Shown: positions 10,235 to 18,944 of the stretch, one piece after another
Numbering within the stretch: the first letter of the stretch is position 1
How the letters are laid out: each line of letters starts with the position of its first letter
Source: Scleromatobacter humisilvae
GTDB lineage: Bacteria; Pseudomonadota; Gammaproteobacteria; Burkholderiales; Burkholderiaceae_C
Reading direction: 5' to 3'
DNA: 64,000 nt
Assembly (NCBI RefSeq): GCF_023231945.1
Contig: NZ_JAJLJH010000001.1
Location: 1,860,001-1,924,000, forward strand
Made by a program: the position numbers and the translations under genes
Notes under the pieces: generated by a model
Told to the model about the DNA's origin: nothing
Databases searched by the model: none
The model's input: the letters and a program-made list of their open reading frames with translations, nothing else

Positions 10235-10308
10235 GTCGACAGCAACGCTGTCGACAATCGATTCCGAATGCTTCGCAACGTCGTCACGAGCGCCGTTTTC
10301 CCTCGTGA
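10235..10308. repeat. Two perfect inverted repeats
   Basis: The first is a 9-base palindrome arm pair, GTCGACAGC at 10235-10243 and GCTGTCGAC at 10247-10255, with a 3-base loop. The second has 7-base arms, TCACGAG at 10284-10290 and CTCGTGA at 10302-10308, with an 11-base loop. Both would fold as RNA hairpins or act as dimer binding sites. Confidence 0.7.
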
Positions 10309-10414
10309 GCGGCCCGCCGGGCACCTGGCACCTCTGCTCGGCCGCCGCTATCGCGCGATTTTTAATTTTCGTGCCTGCCACGGAATAGCCGATCGCTCTT
10401 GATATTCAGAATGT

Positions 10415-10468
10415 GATTTGTCGCCAGACGGCGACAAATCCGCCCGAGATACTCCAAAAGATACTCCA
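10415..10468. repeat. 11-base perfect inverted repeat followed by a tandem direct repeat
   Basis: GATTTGTCGCC (10415-10425) and its exact complement (10430-10440) are separated by AGAC, the strongest hairpin in the region. No T-run follows on the plus strand, so a simple terminator is unlikely. Six bases later AGATACTCCA occurs twice, at 10447-10456 and 10459-10468, a 12-base period. Confidence 0.75.
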
Positions 10469-10519
10469 GGCGCCCCTGAAAAGGGCCGAATCGGTGCCTT
10501 TCTGCTCGACAGTGACGCA

Positions 10520-10644
10520 ACAATATTGTCAAAACCGCTCAATTGCTGTCGAGCTGCATGTTGTTGCATGTTGCCGAATGGTCGAGTAGATACTTCGGTA
10601 ATATTCGCCTGCCGTTGCAATTCGGCAACCCATCAAGTTGGGTT
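10520..10644. repeat. Palindrome, tandem repeat and nested inverted repeats
   Basis: ACAATATTGT (10520-10529) is a perfect palindrome. TGCATGTTG recurs twice in tandem at 10555-10574. GTTGCCGAAT (10570-10579) and ATTCGGCAAC (10620-10629) are exact complements 40 bases apart. AACCCA (10627-10632) pairs with TGGGTT (10639-10644) and overlaps the previous arm, so the two stems are mutually exclusive. Confidence 0.7.
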
Positions 10645-10880
10645 CGATCCTCCCTCCGGTTCGAACGCGACGCACTCGCTGCTCTGAAGCGAAAGGCAGG
10701 CCGGCAGGCCCGCCCCGCCTCAACAGCGCCTGGCAGCTGGACCCTTCGTGGCCCGGGCTGCTTGTCCATACCCGGCGCGCCGGTGTCATGGCGTGTCGTC
10801 CCCCCATGCCTCACGGCATTCGGGATCGCCGTGCCAGCCACTGACCGCGATGACCACAGATCATCAAAGAAGGATCGGCC

Positions 10881-13277
10881 TTGAATCGTTTCGCCCTTGC
10901 CCAGAAAGCCAGCCCCGGCCTGGCTCTCTCCGTCGTCCTCCTCGCCTGCCTGACGGCCTGCGGAGGCGGCTCCAGCTCCTCCGATCCGACGGCCCAGCCC
11001 GCCGCCACCCCCGAGACCCCGGCCTCGACCACGACGAACGCCGACAGCAGCATCGCCAGCGCTCTCGAGACGACCTCGGCGCAGCCCGCGTACCACATGG
11101 CGCCGGTGCTGCTCGACGAGCCCGACCAGTCCGACGTCGGCGGCACCAACGCCTCCGCGCACCAGGCCCCGAAGAGCTTCCGCGTCGAAGGCGACCTCGC
11201 CAACATCGACACGGCGCGCCTGACCCGCCAGGCCCTGTCCCAGCGCATCGCCGAGACGTCCAAGGCCCGCATCGCCTCGGCGAGCGGCGAGACCGCGCCG
11301 CAGGCCACCGCCATCATCGGCGCGGTCCACACGCCCGCCCAGATCCGCGCCGCCTACGGCCTGCCGGCCTATCCCCCGGCCGGCACCACGATCACGCCGG
11401 CCATGGCCGCCACCTTCGGCGCCGGCCAGACCATCTACATCGTCGACGCGTACCACGACGCCACGGCACTGTCCGACCTGAACACGTTCTCGACCAAGTT
11501 CGGCCTGCCGACCTGCGCCAACGTCGCCATCCCCGCGACCGCGATCCTGCCGCTGGCGGCTCCCCCGGCCAGCTGCACGTTCTCCGCGGTGTCACCCACG
11601 ACGACCGGCACGATGACGACGACCGTACCGGCCTACAACACCACGTGGGCGCCGGAGAGCAAGCTCGACGTGCAGTGGGCCCACGCGATCGCGCCGCTCG
11701 CGCGCATCGTGCTGCTCGAGATGCCCAGCTCGCTGTCGACGGCGATCCTCGGCGCCAACATGCTGGCCGTGAAGATGGGCCCGGGCGTCGTCTCCATGAG
11801 CTTCGGTTCCACCGAAGCCGCCTGGGCGCCCAGCATCGACTACCACTTCACCGGCAACGGCATGACCTTCGTCGCGGCCGCCGGCGACTCCGGCTCGGAA
11901 GTCCTGTGGCCGGCCGTCTCGCCCAACGTCGTCGCCGTCGGCGGCACCAGCCTGAACTGGTCGGGCTCCGGCACGCGCTACGAAGCGGCCTGGAAGCAGA
12001 CCGGCGGCGGCCTGAGCGCCTACGAAGCCCTGCCGTCGTGGCAGAGCGGCGTGACGCCGGCCGGCGGCGGCGCGCTTCCGCGCCGCGCCGTTCCGGACGT
12101 CTCGTTCAACGGCGATCCGTACACCGGTGAATACGTCGCGCTGACGCTGCCGGGCGCCCCCACGGTGTGGACCGGCTACGGCGGCACCAGCATCGCCGCT
12201 CCGCAGTGGGCCGCCATGATCGCGGTGGCCAACGCCATGCGCGCCTCCAGTGGCAAGGCGACGCTGGGAGACATCCACTCGACGCTGTACAAGTCGATCG
12301 CCGCCGTGCCGGGCACCTACGCCGCGTCGCTGGGCGACGTCGTCGACGGCACCAACGGCACCTGCGCCACCTGCCGCGCCGGCACCGGGTTCGACGAGGC
12401 CACGGGCTGGGGCACGCCCAACGCCGCGCAGTTGCTGCAGGCGCTCAGCGGCGTCTCCACGACGCAGACCTCGGCGCCCGTCACGGCGTCGCCCGTGGTA
12501 CCAGGCGGCTCGTTCACCGGCAAGGCCGGCACGGCGCTGAGCCAGTCGCTCGGCGTCACCGCGCCCTCGGGCACGTCCACGACCTACGCGGTTTCCGGCG
12601 CGCCCGGCGGCCTGACGGTCGACTCGACCGGCACGCTGAAGTGGGCCGCGCCGGTGGCCGGCAGCTACACGTTCACCGCCACGGCCAGCACGGCAGCGGG
12701 CAAGTCGGCAAGCGCGTCGTACTCGTTGAAGGTGATCGCCGCGACGGCACCGGCCTTCTCGAGCAGCGGCAAGTTCAACGGAACGGCCGGCACCGCCTTC
12801 AGCGGCACGCTGTCGGCGTCGAACCCGAACGGCGGCACGCTGAACTACAGCCTCGCAGGCGTGCCCGCGGGCTTGACCGCGAGCACGACCGGGGCGCTGA
12901 GCTGGGCCTCGCCCGTGGCCGGCAGCTACACGTTCACCGCGACCGTCAAGGACAGCTATGGCTACTCGTCGACGCAGACCGAGACGCTGACCGTCGCCGC
13001 CCCGGCCGTGGTCGTCACCAACCACGCCCCGACGCTGGCGCCGGTGCACTGGAACACCAAGGCGGGCACCGCGTTCTCCACCATGGTCACCGGCCACGAC
13101 CCGGACGGCGGTGCACTGAGCTACACCGCCACGGGCGCGCCGGCCGGCTTCAACCTGATGGTGTCCGGCTTCGTCTATTACCCGAAGGCCGTCAAGGGCA
13201 GCTACGCCATCACCGTCACCGTGCGTGACAGCAAGGGTGCGGCCACCAGCGCCGTGATGACGCTGACCGTCTCCTGA
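10881..13277 (+). CDS. Sedolisin-type (S53) lipoprotein peptidase with Ig-like repeats (798 aa)
   Basis: Predicted surface or periplasmic acid-type serine-carboxyl peptidase. The lipobox LTAC places the lipidated Cys at residue 27, then a Ser/Thr/Pro-rich linker. The S53 domain (about 140-540) shows the triad Glu259, Asp263 (ESKLD) and Ser437 (GYGGTSIAAP), with the oxyanion Asp336 in AAAGDSGS and a calcium-loop-like region before GFDEATGWGTP. Three Ig-like modules follow; two share a 26-base identical stretch 261 bases apart (12654 and 12915), marking a duplication of 87 codons. The start is TTG with AAGGA upstream. The pro-region before the catalytic domain is short compared with classical sedolisins. 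Confidence 0.9.
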   Translation: MNRFALAQKASPGLALSVVLLACLTACGGGSSSSDPTAQPAATPETPASTTTNADSSIASALETTSAQPAYHMAPVLLDEPDQSDVGGTNASAHQAPKSFRVEGDLANIDTARLTRQALSQRIAETSKARIASASGETAPQATAIIGAVHTPAQIRAAYGLPAYPPAGTTITPAMAATFGAGQTIYIVDAYHDATALSDLNTFSTKFGLPTCANVAIPATAILPLAAPPASCTFSAVSPTTTGTMTTTVPAYNTTWAPESKLDVQWAHAIAPLARIVLLEMPSSLSTAILGANMLAVKMGPGVVSMSFGSTEAAWAPSIDYHFTGNGMTFVAAAGDSGSEVLWPAVSPNVVAVGGTSLNWSGSGTRYEAAWKQTGGGLSAYEALPSWQSGVTPAGGGALPRRAVPDVSFNGDPYTGEYVALTLPGAPTVWTGYGGTSIAAPQWAAMIAVANAMRASSGKATLGDIHSTLYKSIAAVPGTYAASLGDVVDGTNGTCATCRAGTGFDEATGWGTPNAAQLLQALSGVSTTQTSAPVTASPVVPGGSFTGKAGTALSQSLGVTAPSGTSTTYAVSGAPGGLTVDSTGTLKWAAPVAGSYTFTATASTAAGKSASASYSLKVIAATAPAFSSSGKFNGTAGTAFSGTLSASNPNGGTLNYSLAGVPAGLTASTTGALSWASPVAGSYTFTATVKDSYGYSSTQTETLTVAAPAVVVTNHAPTLAPVHWNTKAGTAFSTMVTGHDPDGGALSYTATGAPAGFNLMVSGFVYYPKAVKGSYAITVTVRDSKGAATSAVMTLTVS

Positions 13278-13318
13278 CCTGAGGCCGCCCCGAGCGCGTG
13301 ACGCGCGCCCGCACCTGC

Positions 13319-13343
13319 CGACGCCCGCGCCTTGCGGGCGTCG
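13319..13343 (+). terminator. Hairpin between convergent peptidase and fdsD genes
   Basis: A 10-base GC-rich stem (13319-13328 with 13334-13343, 5-base loop) lies 42 bases after the peptidase stop and directly before the convergent fdsD stop. On the plus strand a short TCGTTT follows. It is likely a terminator for the plus-strand gene; the T-tract is weak. Confidence 0.55.
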
Positions 13344-13348
13344 TCGTT

Positions 13349-13579
13349 TCAGGCCGGCTGAAGCATCGCCCGGTGCGTCGTCAGCGCGGCGGCGACGATC
13401 TCGCTGAGTCCGGCGCCGGCCTCGGTGCCGATGGCGGCGAGGATCTGCGAACGCATGCGCGGCTCCCAGAACTTCTTCACGTGCTCGGCGATACCGGCCA
13501 TCGCCTCGTCGCGATCGGGCTGGGCCGCGAAGAACAGGCCGATCCGGTTGGCCATGACGATGAGGTTGTCGAGATCCAT
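13349..13579 (-). CDS. fdsD: NAD-dependent formate dehydrogenase delta subunit (76 aa)
   Basis: Small soluble subunit of the FdsABG(D) formate dehydrogenase. It begins MDLDNLIVMANRIGLFFAAQ and contains HVKKFWEPRMRSQI, the conserved core of this subunit. It lacks cofactor motifs; in characterised systems it supports assembly or stability of the molybdenum enzyme. It is the last gene of the fds operon, 3 bases after fdhD, and ends next to a hairpin. Confidence 0.93.
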   Translation of the reverse strand: MDLDNLIVMANRIGLFFAAQPDRDEAMAGIAEHVKKFWEPRMRSQILAAIGTEAGAGLSEIVAAALTTHRAMLQPA

Positions 13580-13582
13580 GGT

Positions 13583-14407
13583 CTACCTGAAACGATCGGC
13601 GTCGGAATAGAGCACGAGGTCGTCGCGACGAGCGAAGCCCGCGAGCGCCAGCCCGGCGCGGCGCGCGGTCGCGACCGCGCGCGACGTTGGCGCGGACACC
13701 GCGACCAGCGCGGTGATGCCGATGGCGACCGCCTTGCGCACCATCTCGACGCTGGCGCGGCTGGTGATGCAGCAGAAGCCATCGCGCGGGTCGATGCCCG
13801 CCTCGACCATCGCGCCGACGAGCTTGTCGAGCGCGTTGTGGCGGCCGACGTCCTCGCGCACGAGAAGCACGTCGCCCGCCAGCGAGCACCAGGCCGCCGC
13901 ATGGGTGGCGCCGGTGCGCTGCTGCAGCGCCTGGTGCGACGGCATCGCCCGCAGCGCGGCGGCGATCGCCGGCGGCGACAGCGGCGTCGTGCAGGGTGCC
14001 AGCGGCCGCAACGGCGGCTCGACCTGCTCCAGGCTCTCGGTGCCGCACAGCCCGCAGCCGGTGCGCCCGGCCATCGAGCGGCGCTTGTCCTTCAGGCGCG
14101 CGAAGCAGGCGCTGGAGACCTCCATCTCGATGCGCACGCCCGCCGGATCGGGCTGCACGTCGACGCCGTAGAGCTCGTCGGCTCGTGCGAGCAGGCCTTC
14201 GGTCAGCCCGAAGCCGAGGGCGAAGTCCTCGAGATCCGACGGTGTCGCCAGCATCACCGCATGCGAGATGCCGTTGAAGATCAGCGCGACGGGCACCTCG
14301 TCGGCGAGCCAGTCCTGCGCCTCGCTGACGCTGCCGTCGCGGCGCACGCGCACGTCCAGGCGCTGCGCGCCGGTCTCGTCGACGCCGGGAATCGTCTCGG
14401 GCTTCAT
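13583..14407 (-). CDS. fdhD: Formate dehydrogenase accessory sulfurtransferase FdhD (274 aa)
   Basis: FdhD (FdsC in the fds operon) passes sulfur to the bis-MGD molybdenum cofactor, which is needed for formate dehydrogenase activity. The signature TGCGLCGTES carries the two cysteines that hold the persulfide, and EDVGRHNALDKLVG is the conserved cofactor-binding stretch. The ATG at 14407 overlaps the fdsA stop by 4 bases, showing tight coupling to the catalytic subunit it matures. Length is typical. Confidence 0.96.
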   Translation of the reverse strand: MKPETIPGVDETGAQRLDVRVRRDGSVSEAQDWLADEVPVALIFNGISHAVMLATPSDLEDFALGFGLTEGLLARADELYGVDVQPDPAGVRIEMEVSSACFARLKDKRRSMAGRTGCGLCGTESLEQVEPPLRPLAPCTTPLSPPAIAAALRAMPSHQALQQRTGATHAAAWCSLAGDVLLVREDVGRHNALDKLVGAMVEAGIDPRDGFCCITSRASVEMVRKAVAIGITALVAVSAPTSRAVATARRAGLALAGFARRDDLVLYSDADRFR

Positions 14408-17346
14408 TTGCCCGTGACGGTGACGGCCGCGCCGAGCCGCGCGTCGGCCAGGAAGCGTTCCTGGTCCTCGTTGAAGTCCTTGTAGGCGCGCTGCCACGTC
14501 GATGGCTGCGCCACCGGCATCACCTGCACCGCCGTCACCTTGTACTCGGGGCAGTTGGTGGCCCAGTCGGAGCTGTCGGTGGTGATCACGTTGGCGCCGG
14601 ACTCGGGGAAGTGGAACGTCGTGTAGACCACGCCGGGCTGCACGCGCTCCGTGAGCGTCGCGCGCAGCACGGTCTCGCCGGCGCGGCTGGTGATGCCGAC
14701 CCAGTCGCCGTCCTTGACGCCGCGGTCGAGCGCGTCCTGCGGGTGGATCTCCAGCCTGTCCTCGTCGTGCCATTGCGAGTTGAACGTACGCCGCGTCTGC
14801 GCGCCCACGTTGTACTGCGACAGGATGCGGCCGGTCGTGAGCAGCAGCGGGAACTTGCGCGTGACCTTCTCGTCGGTGGCCACGTACTGCGTGATCACGA
14901 AGCGGCCCTTGCCGCGCACGAAGCGGTCGACGTGCATGATGTCGGTGCCGGCCTCGGCGGTCGAGTCGTTGCACGGCCACTGCACGCTGCCCAGGCGGTC
15001 GATCTTCTCGTAGCTGACCCCGGCGAACGTCGGCGTCAGCGCTGCGATCTCCTGCATGATCTGCTCGGGATGCGTATACGCCATCGGGTATCCGAGCGCG
15101 TTCGACAGCTTGACGGTCGCCTCCCAGTCGCCCACGCCCGACAGCGGCGGCATCACCTTGCGCACCCGCGAGATGCGGCGCTCGGCGTTGGTGAAGGTGC
15201 CGTCCTTTTCCAGGAACGACGAACCCGGCAGGAACACGTGCGCGTACTTGGCCGTCTCGTTGAGGAAGATGTCCTGCACGACCACGCATTCCATCGCCTG
15301 CAGCGCGCTGGAGACGTGCTGGGTGTCGGGATCGGACTGCACGATGTCCTCGCCCTGGCAGTAGAGGCCCTTGAACTCGCCGGCCAACGCCGCGTCGAAC
15401 ATGTTGGGGATGCGCAGGCCCGGCTCGGGCTGCAGCGTCACGCCCCAGGCCTGGTCGAACTGCGCGCGCACCTCGGCGCCGCCGATGTGGCGGTAGCCCG
15501 GCAGCTCGTGCGGGAACGAACCCATGTCGCACGAGCCCTGCACGTTGTTCTGGCCGCGCAGCGGATTGACGCCGACACCCTCGCGCCCGACGTTGCCGGT
15601 GACCATCGCCAGGTTGGCGATGGCCATCACCGCCGTCGAGCCCTGCGAATGCTCGGTCACGCCCAGGCCGTAATAGATCGCGCCGTTCGGGCGCTTGCCG
15701 CCGGCGGCCATGGCGTCGGCAAGCGACTGCGCCGTGCCGTTCGCCGAGCCGCTCGCGTACAGGCGCGCGGCCCCGCGCACGAGCGCAGCGGGCACGCCGG
15801 TCTCGCGCTCGAAGGCCTCGGGCGAGTTCTCGGGTCGCGCGACGAACTCGCGCCATTGCTGCACGCTCTTGTCGTCACAGCGCTCGGCCACGTAGGCCGC
15901 GTCGTCCAGGCCTTCGGTGACGATCACGTGCGCCAGCGACGTCACCACCGCGACGTTGGTGCCGGGCCGAAGCTGCAGGTGGAAGTCGGCCTTGACGTGC
16001 GCGCCGGCGACGAGATCGATCCGGCGCGGGTCGACCACGATCAGCCTGGCGCCCTGGCGCAGCCGCCGCTTCATGCGCGACGCGAACACCGGATGCGCCT
16101 CGCTCGGATTGGCGCCGATCACCATGATCACGTCGGCCTTGGCCACCGACTTGAAGGTCTGCGTGCCGGCCGAGGTGCCGTAGGTCTGGCCCAGGCCGTA
16201 GCCGGTGGGCGAGTGGCAGACGCGGGCGCAGGTGTCGACGTTGTTGTTGCCGAAGGCCGCGCGAACCAGCTTCTGCACGAGGTAGGTCTCCTCGTTGGTG
16301 CAGCGAGAGGACGTGATGCCGCCGATCGAGTTCGTGCCGAACGCGGCCTGCAGGCGCTTGAATTCGGAGGCCGCGTGGCCGATCGCCTCGTCCCACGAGA
16401 CCTCGCGCCACGGGTCGGTGATCCTCGCGCGGATCATCGGCTTGGTGACGCGATCCTTGTGCGTCGCGTAGCCCCAGGCGAAGCGGCCCTTCACGCACGA
16501 GTGGCCCTCGTTGGCCTTGCCGTCCTTCCACGGCGTCATCCGGATCACTTCCGTGCCCTTGACCTCGGCCTTGAAGCCGCAGCCCACGCCGCAGTACGCG
16601 CAGGTCGTCGTGACGCTCTTGGTGGGCATGCCGAGCTCGATGACCGTCTTCTCCTGCAGCGTGGCGGTCGGGCACGCGCTGACGCACGCGCCGCAGCTGA
16701 CGCACTCGCTCTCCATGAACGGCTCGTCCATGCCCGGCGACACGCGCGACTCGAAGCCGCGGCCCGAGATCGTCAGCGCGAAGGTGCCCTGCGTCTCCTC
16801 GCAGGCGCGCACGCAGCGGTTGCAGACGATGCACTTGCTGGCGTCGTAGGTGAAGTACGGATTGGACTCGTCCTTCTTCGACTCCAGGTGGTTCCTGCCC
16901 TCGTAGCCGTAGCGCACCTCGCGCAGGCCGACGGCGCCGGCCATGTCCTGCAGCTCGCAGTCGCCGTTGGCGCTGCAAGTCAGGCAGTCGAGCGGATGGT
17001 CGGAGATGTAGAGCTCCATGACGCCCTTGCGCAGCTTCGCGAGCCTGGGGCTCTGCGAGCGCACCGACATGCCGGCCTCGACCGGCGTCGTGCACGACGC
17101 CGGCGTGCCGCGGCGGCCGTCGATCTCGACCAGGCACAGGCGGCACGAGCCGAACGGCTCGAGCGAGTCGGTCGCGCACAGCTTGGGCACCTCGATGCCG
17201 GCGTCGATCGCGGCGCGCATCACCGACGTGCCCGCCGGGGCGCTGACCTCGACGCCGTCGATCGTCAACGTCACCGTCTGCGCCGATTCCCGCGCGGGCG
17301 TGCCCAGGTCGTGGTCGGGATGGGAATCGTTCAGGCTCAGCATCAT
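14404..17346 (-). CDS. fdsA: NAD-dependent formate dehydrogenase alpha subunit (980 aa)
   Basis: Catalytic subunit, which oxidises formate to CO2 at a bis-MGD molybdenum site. In order: a [2Fe-2S] ferredoxin domain (Cys57, 68, 71, 85), a NuoG-like His/Cys cluster (His117, Cys121, 124, 130), two [4Fe-4S] ferredoxin motifs (Cys172-182 and 215-225), the proximal cluster (Cys249, 252, 256, 284), then the molybdopterin domains. The molybdenum ligand is Cys377 in ARVCHSPTG, so this is a cysteine, not selenocysteine, enzyme. The start ATG overlaps the fdsB stop by 4 bases. Electrons pass through fdsB to NAD+. Confidence 0.97.
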   Translation of the reverse strand: MMLSLNDSHPDHDLGTPARESAQTVTLTIDGVEVSAPAGTSVMRAAIDAGIEVPKLCATDSLEPFGSCRLCLVEIDGRRGTPASCTTPVEAGMSVRSQSPRLAKLRKGVMELYISDHPLDCLTCSANGDCELQDMAGAVGLREVRYGYEGRNHLESKKDESNPYFTYDASKCIVCNRCVRACEETQGTFALTISGRGFESRVSPGMDEPFMESECVSCGACVSACPTATLQEKTVIELGMPTKSVTTTCAYCGVGCGFKAEVKGTEVIRMTPWKDGKANEGHSCVKGRFAWGYATHKDRVTKPMIRARITDPWREVSWDEAIGHAASEFKRLQAAFGTNSIGGITSSRCTNEETYLVQKLVRAAFGNNNVDTCARVCHSPTGYGLGQTYGTSAGTQTFKSVAKADVIMVIGANPSEAHPVFASRMKRRLRQGARLIVVDPRRIDLVAGAHVKADFHLQLRPGTNVAVVTSLAHVIVTEGLDDAAYVAERCDDKSVQQWREFVARPENSPEAFERETGVPAALVRGAARLYASGSANGTAQSLADAMAAGGKRPNGAIYYGLGVTEHSQGSTAVMAIANLAMVTGNVGREGVGVNPLRGQNNVQGSCDMGSFPHELPGYRHIGGAEVRAQFDQAWGVTLQPEPGLRIPNMFDAALAGEFKGLYCQGEDIVQSDPDTQHVSSALQAMECVVVQDIFLNETAKYAHVFLPGSSFLEKDGTFTNAERRISRVRKVMPPLSGVGDWEATVKLSNALGYPMAYTHPEQIMQEIAALTPTFAGVSYEKIDRLGSVQWPCNDSTAEAGTDIMHVDRFVRGKGRFVITQYVATDEKVTRKFPLLLTTGRILSQYNVGAQTRRTFNSQWHDEDRLEIHPQDALDRGVKDGDWVGITSRAGETVLRATLTERVQPGVVYTTFHFPESGANVITTDSSDWATNCPEYKVTAVQVMPVAQPSTWQRAYKDFNEDQERFLADARLGAAVTVTGK

Positions 17347-18944
17347 GGCTCTCCCGCCGCGGCTCGGCGCGGCAAGCCGAAGTCTTCAGGGTAGTGATCC
17401 AGCGCAGACAACACGGGGAACGGGGTCATCCCGCCCATCGCGCACAGGCTGCCCGCGACCATGGTGTCGCACAGGTCGCGCAGCAGTTCCTCCTGCGCGC
17501 CTTTGAGTGAGACCGGCGCCGCGACCAGACGTTCCACGACCTCGACCCCGCGCGTCGAGCCGATGCGGCACGGCGTGCACTTGCCGCAGGATTCGAGCGC
17601 GCAGAACGCCATCGCGTAGCGCGCGAGGCCGGCGAGGTTGGCCGTGTCGTCGTGCACGACGATGCCGCCGTGGCCCACCGTCGCGCCCACGGCGGCGTAG
17701 GCCTCGTAGTCGATCGGCACGTCCCATTGCGACTCCGGCACGTAGGCGCCCAACGGGCCGCCCATCTGCACCGCCTTGACCCGCCGGCCGGAGCGCGTGC
17801 CGCCGCCGAAGTCGAACATCAGCTCGCGCAGCGTGACGCCGAACGGCGCCTCGACGAGCCCGCCGCGCGCGATGTTGCCCGCGAGCTGGAACGGCAGCGT
17901 GCCGCGCGAGCGCCCGGCGCCGAACGCGTGGTACGCCTGCGCGCCGTCGGCCAGGATGCGCGGGACGCTGGCCAGCGTGATGACGTTGTTGATGACGGTG
18001 GGCCAGCCGAACAGGCCCTCGATGGCCGGCAGCGGCGGCTTGGCGCGCACGACGCCGCGCCGGCCTTCGATGCTCTCGAGCAGCGCCGTCTCCTCGCCGC
18101 AGACGTAGGAGCCGGCGCCGCGGCGCACGTCGAGCCGGAACGCCGGGCCCTTGCCGCGCAGCGCGGCGCCGATGTGGCCCGCGGCCGTCGCGCGCCGAAC
18201 AGCCTCGCGCAGCGCGGCCTCGGCGTGCGGGTATTCGGAGCGGATGTAGATGACGCCGTAGGTCGCGCCGACCGCGACGGCCGCGATCGCCATGCCTTCG
18301 ACCAGGCAGTACGGATCGCCCTCCATCAGCATGCGATCGGAGAACGTGCCGGAGTCGCCCTCGTCGGCATTGCAGACGATCGCCTTGCGCGGCGCCGGGG
18401 CGGCGGCCACCGTCTTCCACTTGATGCCGGCGGGGAACGCGGCACCGCCGCGGCCGCGCAGGCCGGATTCGAGCACCTCGCCGACGACGGCGGCCGGCGT
18501 CATCGCCAGCGCCTTGTCGAGCCCGGCCCAGCCGCCGTGCGCGGCGTAGTCGTCCAGCGACAGCGGATCGACGAGGCCCACGCGCGCGAAAGTGACGCGC
18601 TGCTGCCGGGCGAAATACGGCAGTTGCTCGACGAGCCCGAGCCGCAGCGGGTGCGCGACGAGCGCGTCGGACAGGCCGTCCAGCGCGGTCGACTCGTCGA
18701 GCAGGCCGGCGGCGACGAGGCCGGCGACGTCCTCGGCACGAACCGGTCCGAAGCCCACGCGGCCGGCCGGCGTCGTGACCTCGAGCAGCGGCTCCAGCCA
18801 CAGCAGGCCCCGCGAGCCGTTGCGCGCGAGGTCCAGCGACAGGCCGCGCGTCGAGGCGATGGCGGTCAATGCGTCGGCGACGTCGTCCGCGCCGGCGGCC
18901 AGGGCCGCGGCGTCGCGCGGGATCCAGACCGTCGGCGATGTCAT
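17343..18944 (-). CDS. fdsB: NAD-dependent formate dehydrogenase beta subunit (533 aa)
   Basis: NADH-forming flavoprotein subunit, homologous to NuoF with an N-terminal thioredoxin-like [2Fe-2S]-type extension that here keeps no cysteine cluster I can see. FMN and NAD binding are marked by LRGRGGAAFPAG and CNADEGDSGTFSDR. The [4Fe-4S] cluster is in ESCGKCTPCRIG. The ATG at 18944 (MTSPTVWIP) overlaps the fdsG stop by 4 bases. It passes electrons from the fdsA clusters to NAD+. Confidence 0.96.
   Translation of the reverse strand: MTSPTVWIPRDAAALAAGADDVADALTAIASTRGLSLDLARNGSRGLLWLEPLLEVTTPAGRVGFGPVRAEDVAGLVAAGLLDESTALDGLSDALVAHPLRLGLVEQLPYFARQQRVTFARVGLVDPLSLDDYAAHGGWAGLDKALAMTPAAVVGEVLESGLRGRGGAAFPAGIKWKTVAAAPAPRKAIVCNADEGDSGTFSDRMLMEGDPYCLVEGMAIAAVAVGATYGVIYIRSEYPHAEAALREAVRRATAAGHIGAALRGKGPAFRLDVRRGAGSYVCGEETALLESIEGRRGVVRAKPPLPAIEGLFGWPTVINNVITLASVPRILADGAQAYHAFGAGRSRGTLPFQLAGNIARGGLVEAPFGVTLRELMFDFGGGTRSGRRVKAVQMGGPLGAYVPESQWDVPIDYEAYAAVGATVGHGGIVVHDDTANLAGLARYAMAFCALESCGKCTPCRIGSTRGVEVVERLVAAPVSLKGAQEELLRDLCDTMVAGSLCAMGGMTPFPVLSALDHYPEDFGLPRRAAAGEP

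Larger units (their letters stand above)
9986..10880. other. Repeat-rich intergenic region between PEP-CTERM and sedolisin genes
   Basis: Nearly 0.9 kb without a convincing gene. It is clearly richer in A+T than the flanks, and its short open frames lack the G/C third-position pattern. It holds a possible plus-strand promoter (10135-10163) and, from 10235 to 10644, a series of perfect inverted repeats and two tandem direct repeats listed separately. The last part (10680-10870) is GC-rich again and leads to the peptidase start. Possible readings are a structured 5' leader, a non-coding RNA gene, or the remains of a mobile element. Confidence 0.6.

Noticed and set aside
9924-10807. Several short open frames in the repeat-rich intergenic region
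   Set aside because: No third-position G/C bias, no ribosome sites, no similarity; better explained as non-coding DNA.
11592-14048. Minus-strand open frame over the sedolisin and fdhD genes
   Set aside because: Antisense product of the peptidase gene; no recognisable domains, while both overlapped genes have intact motifs.
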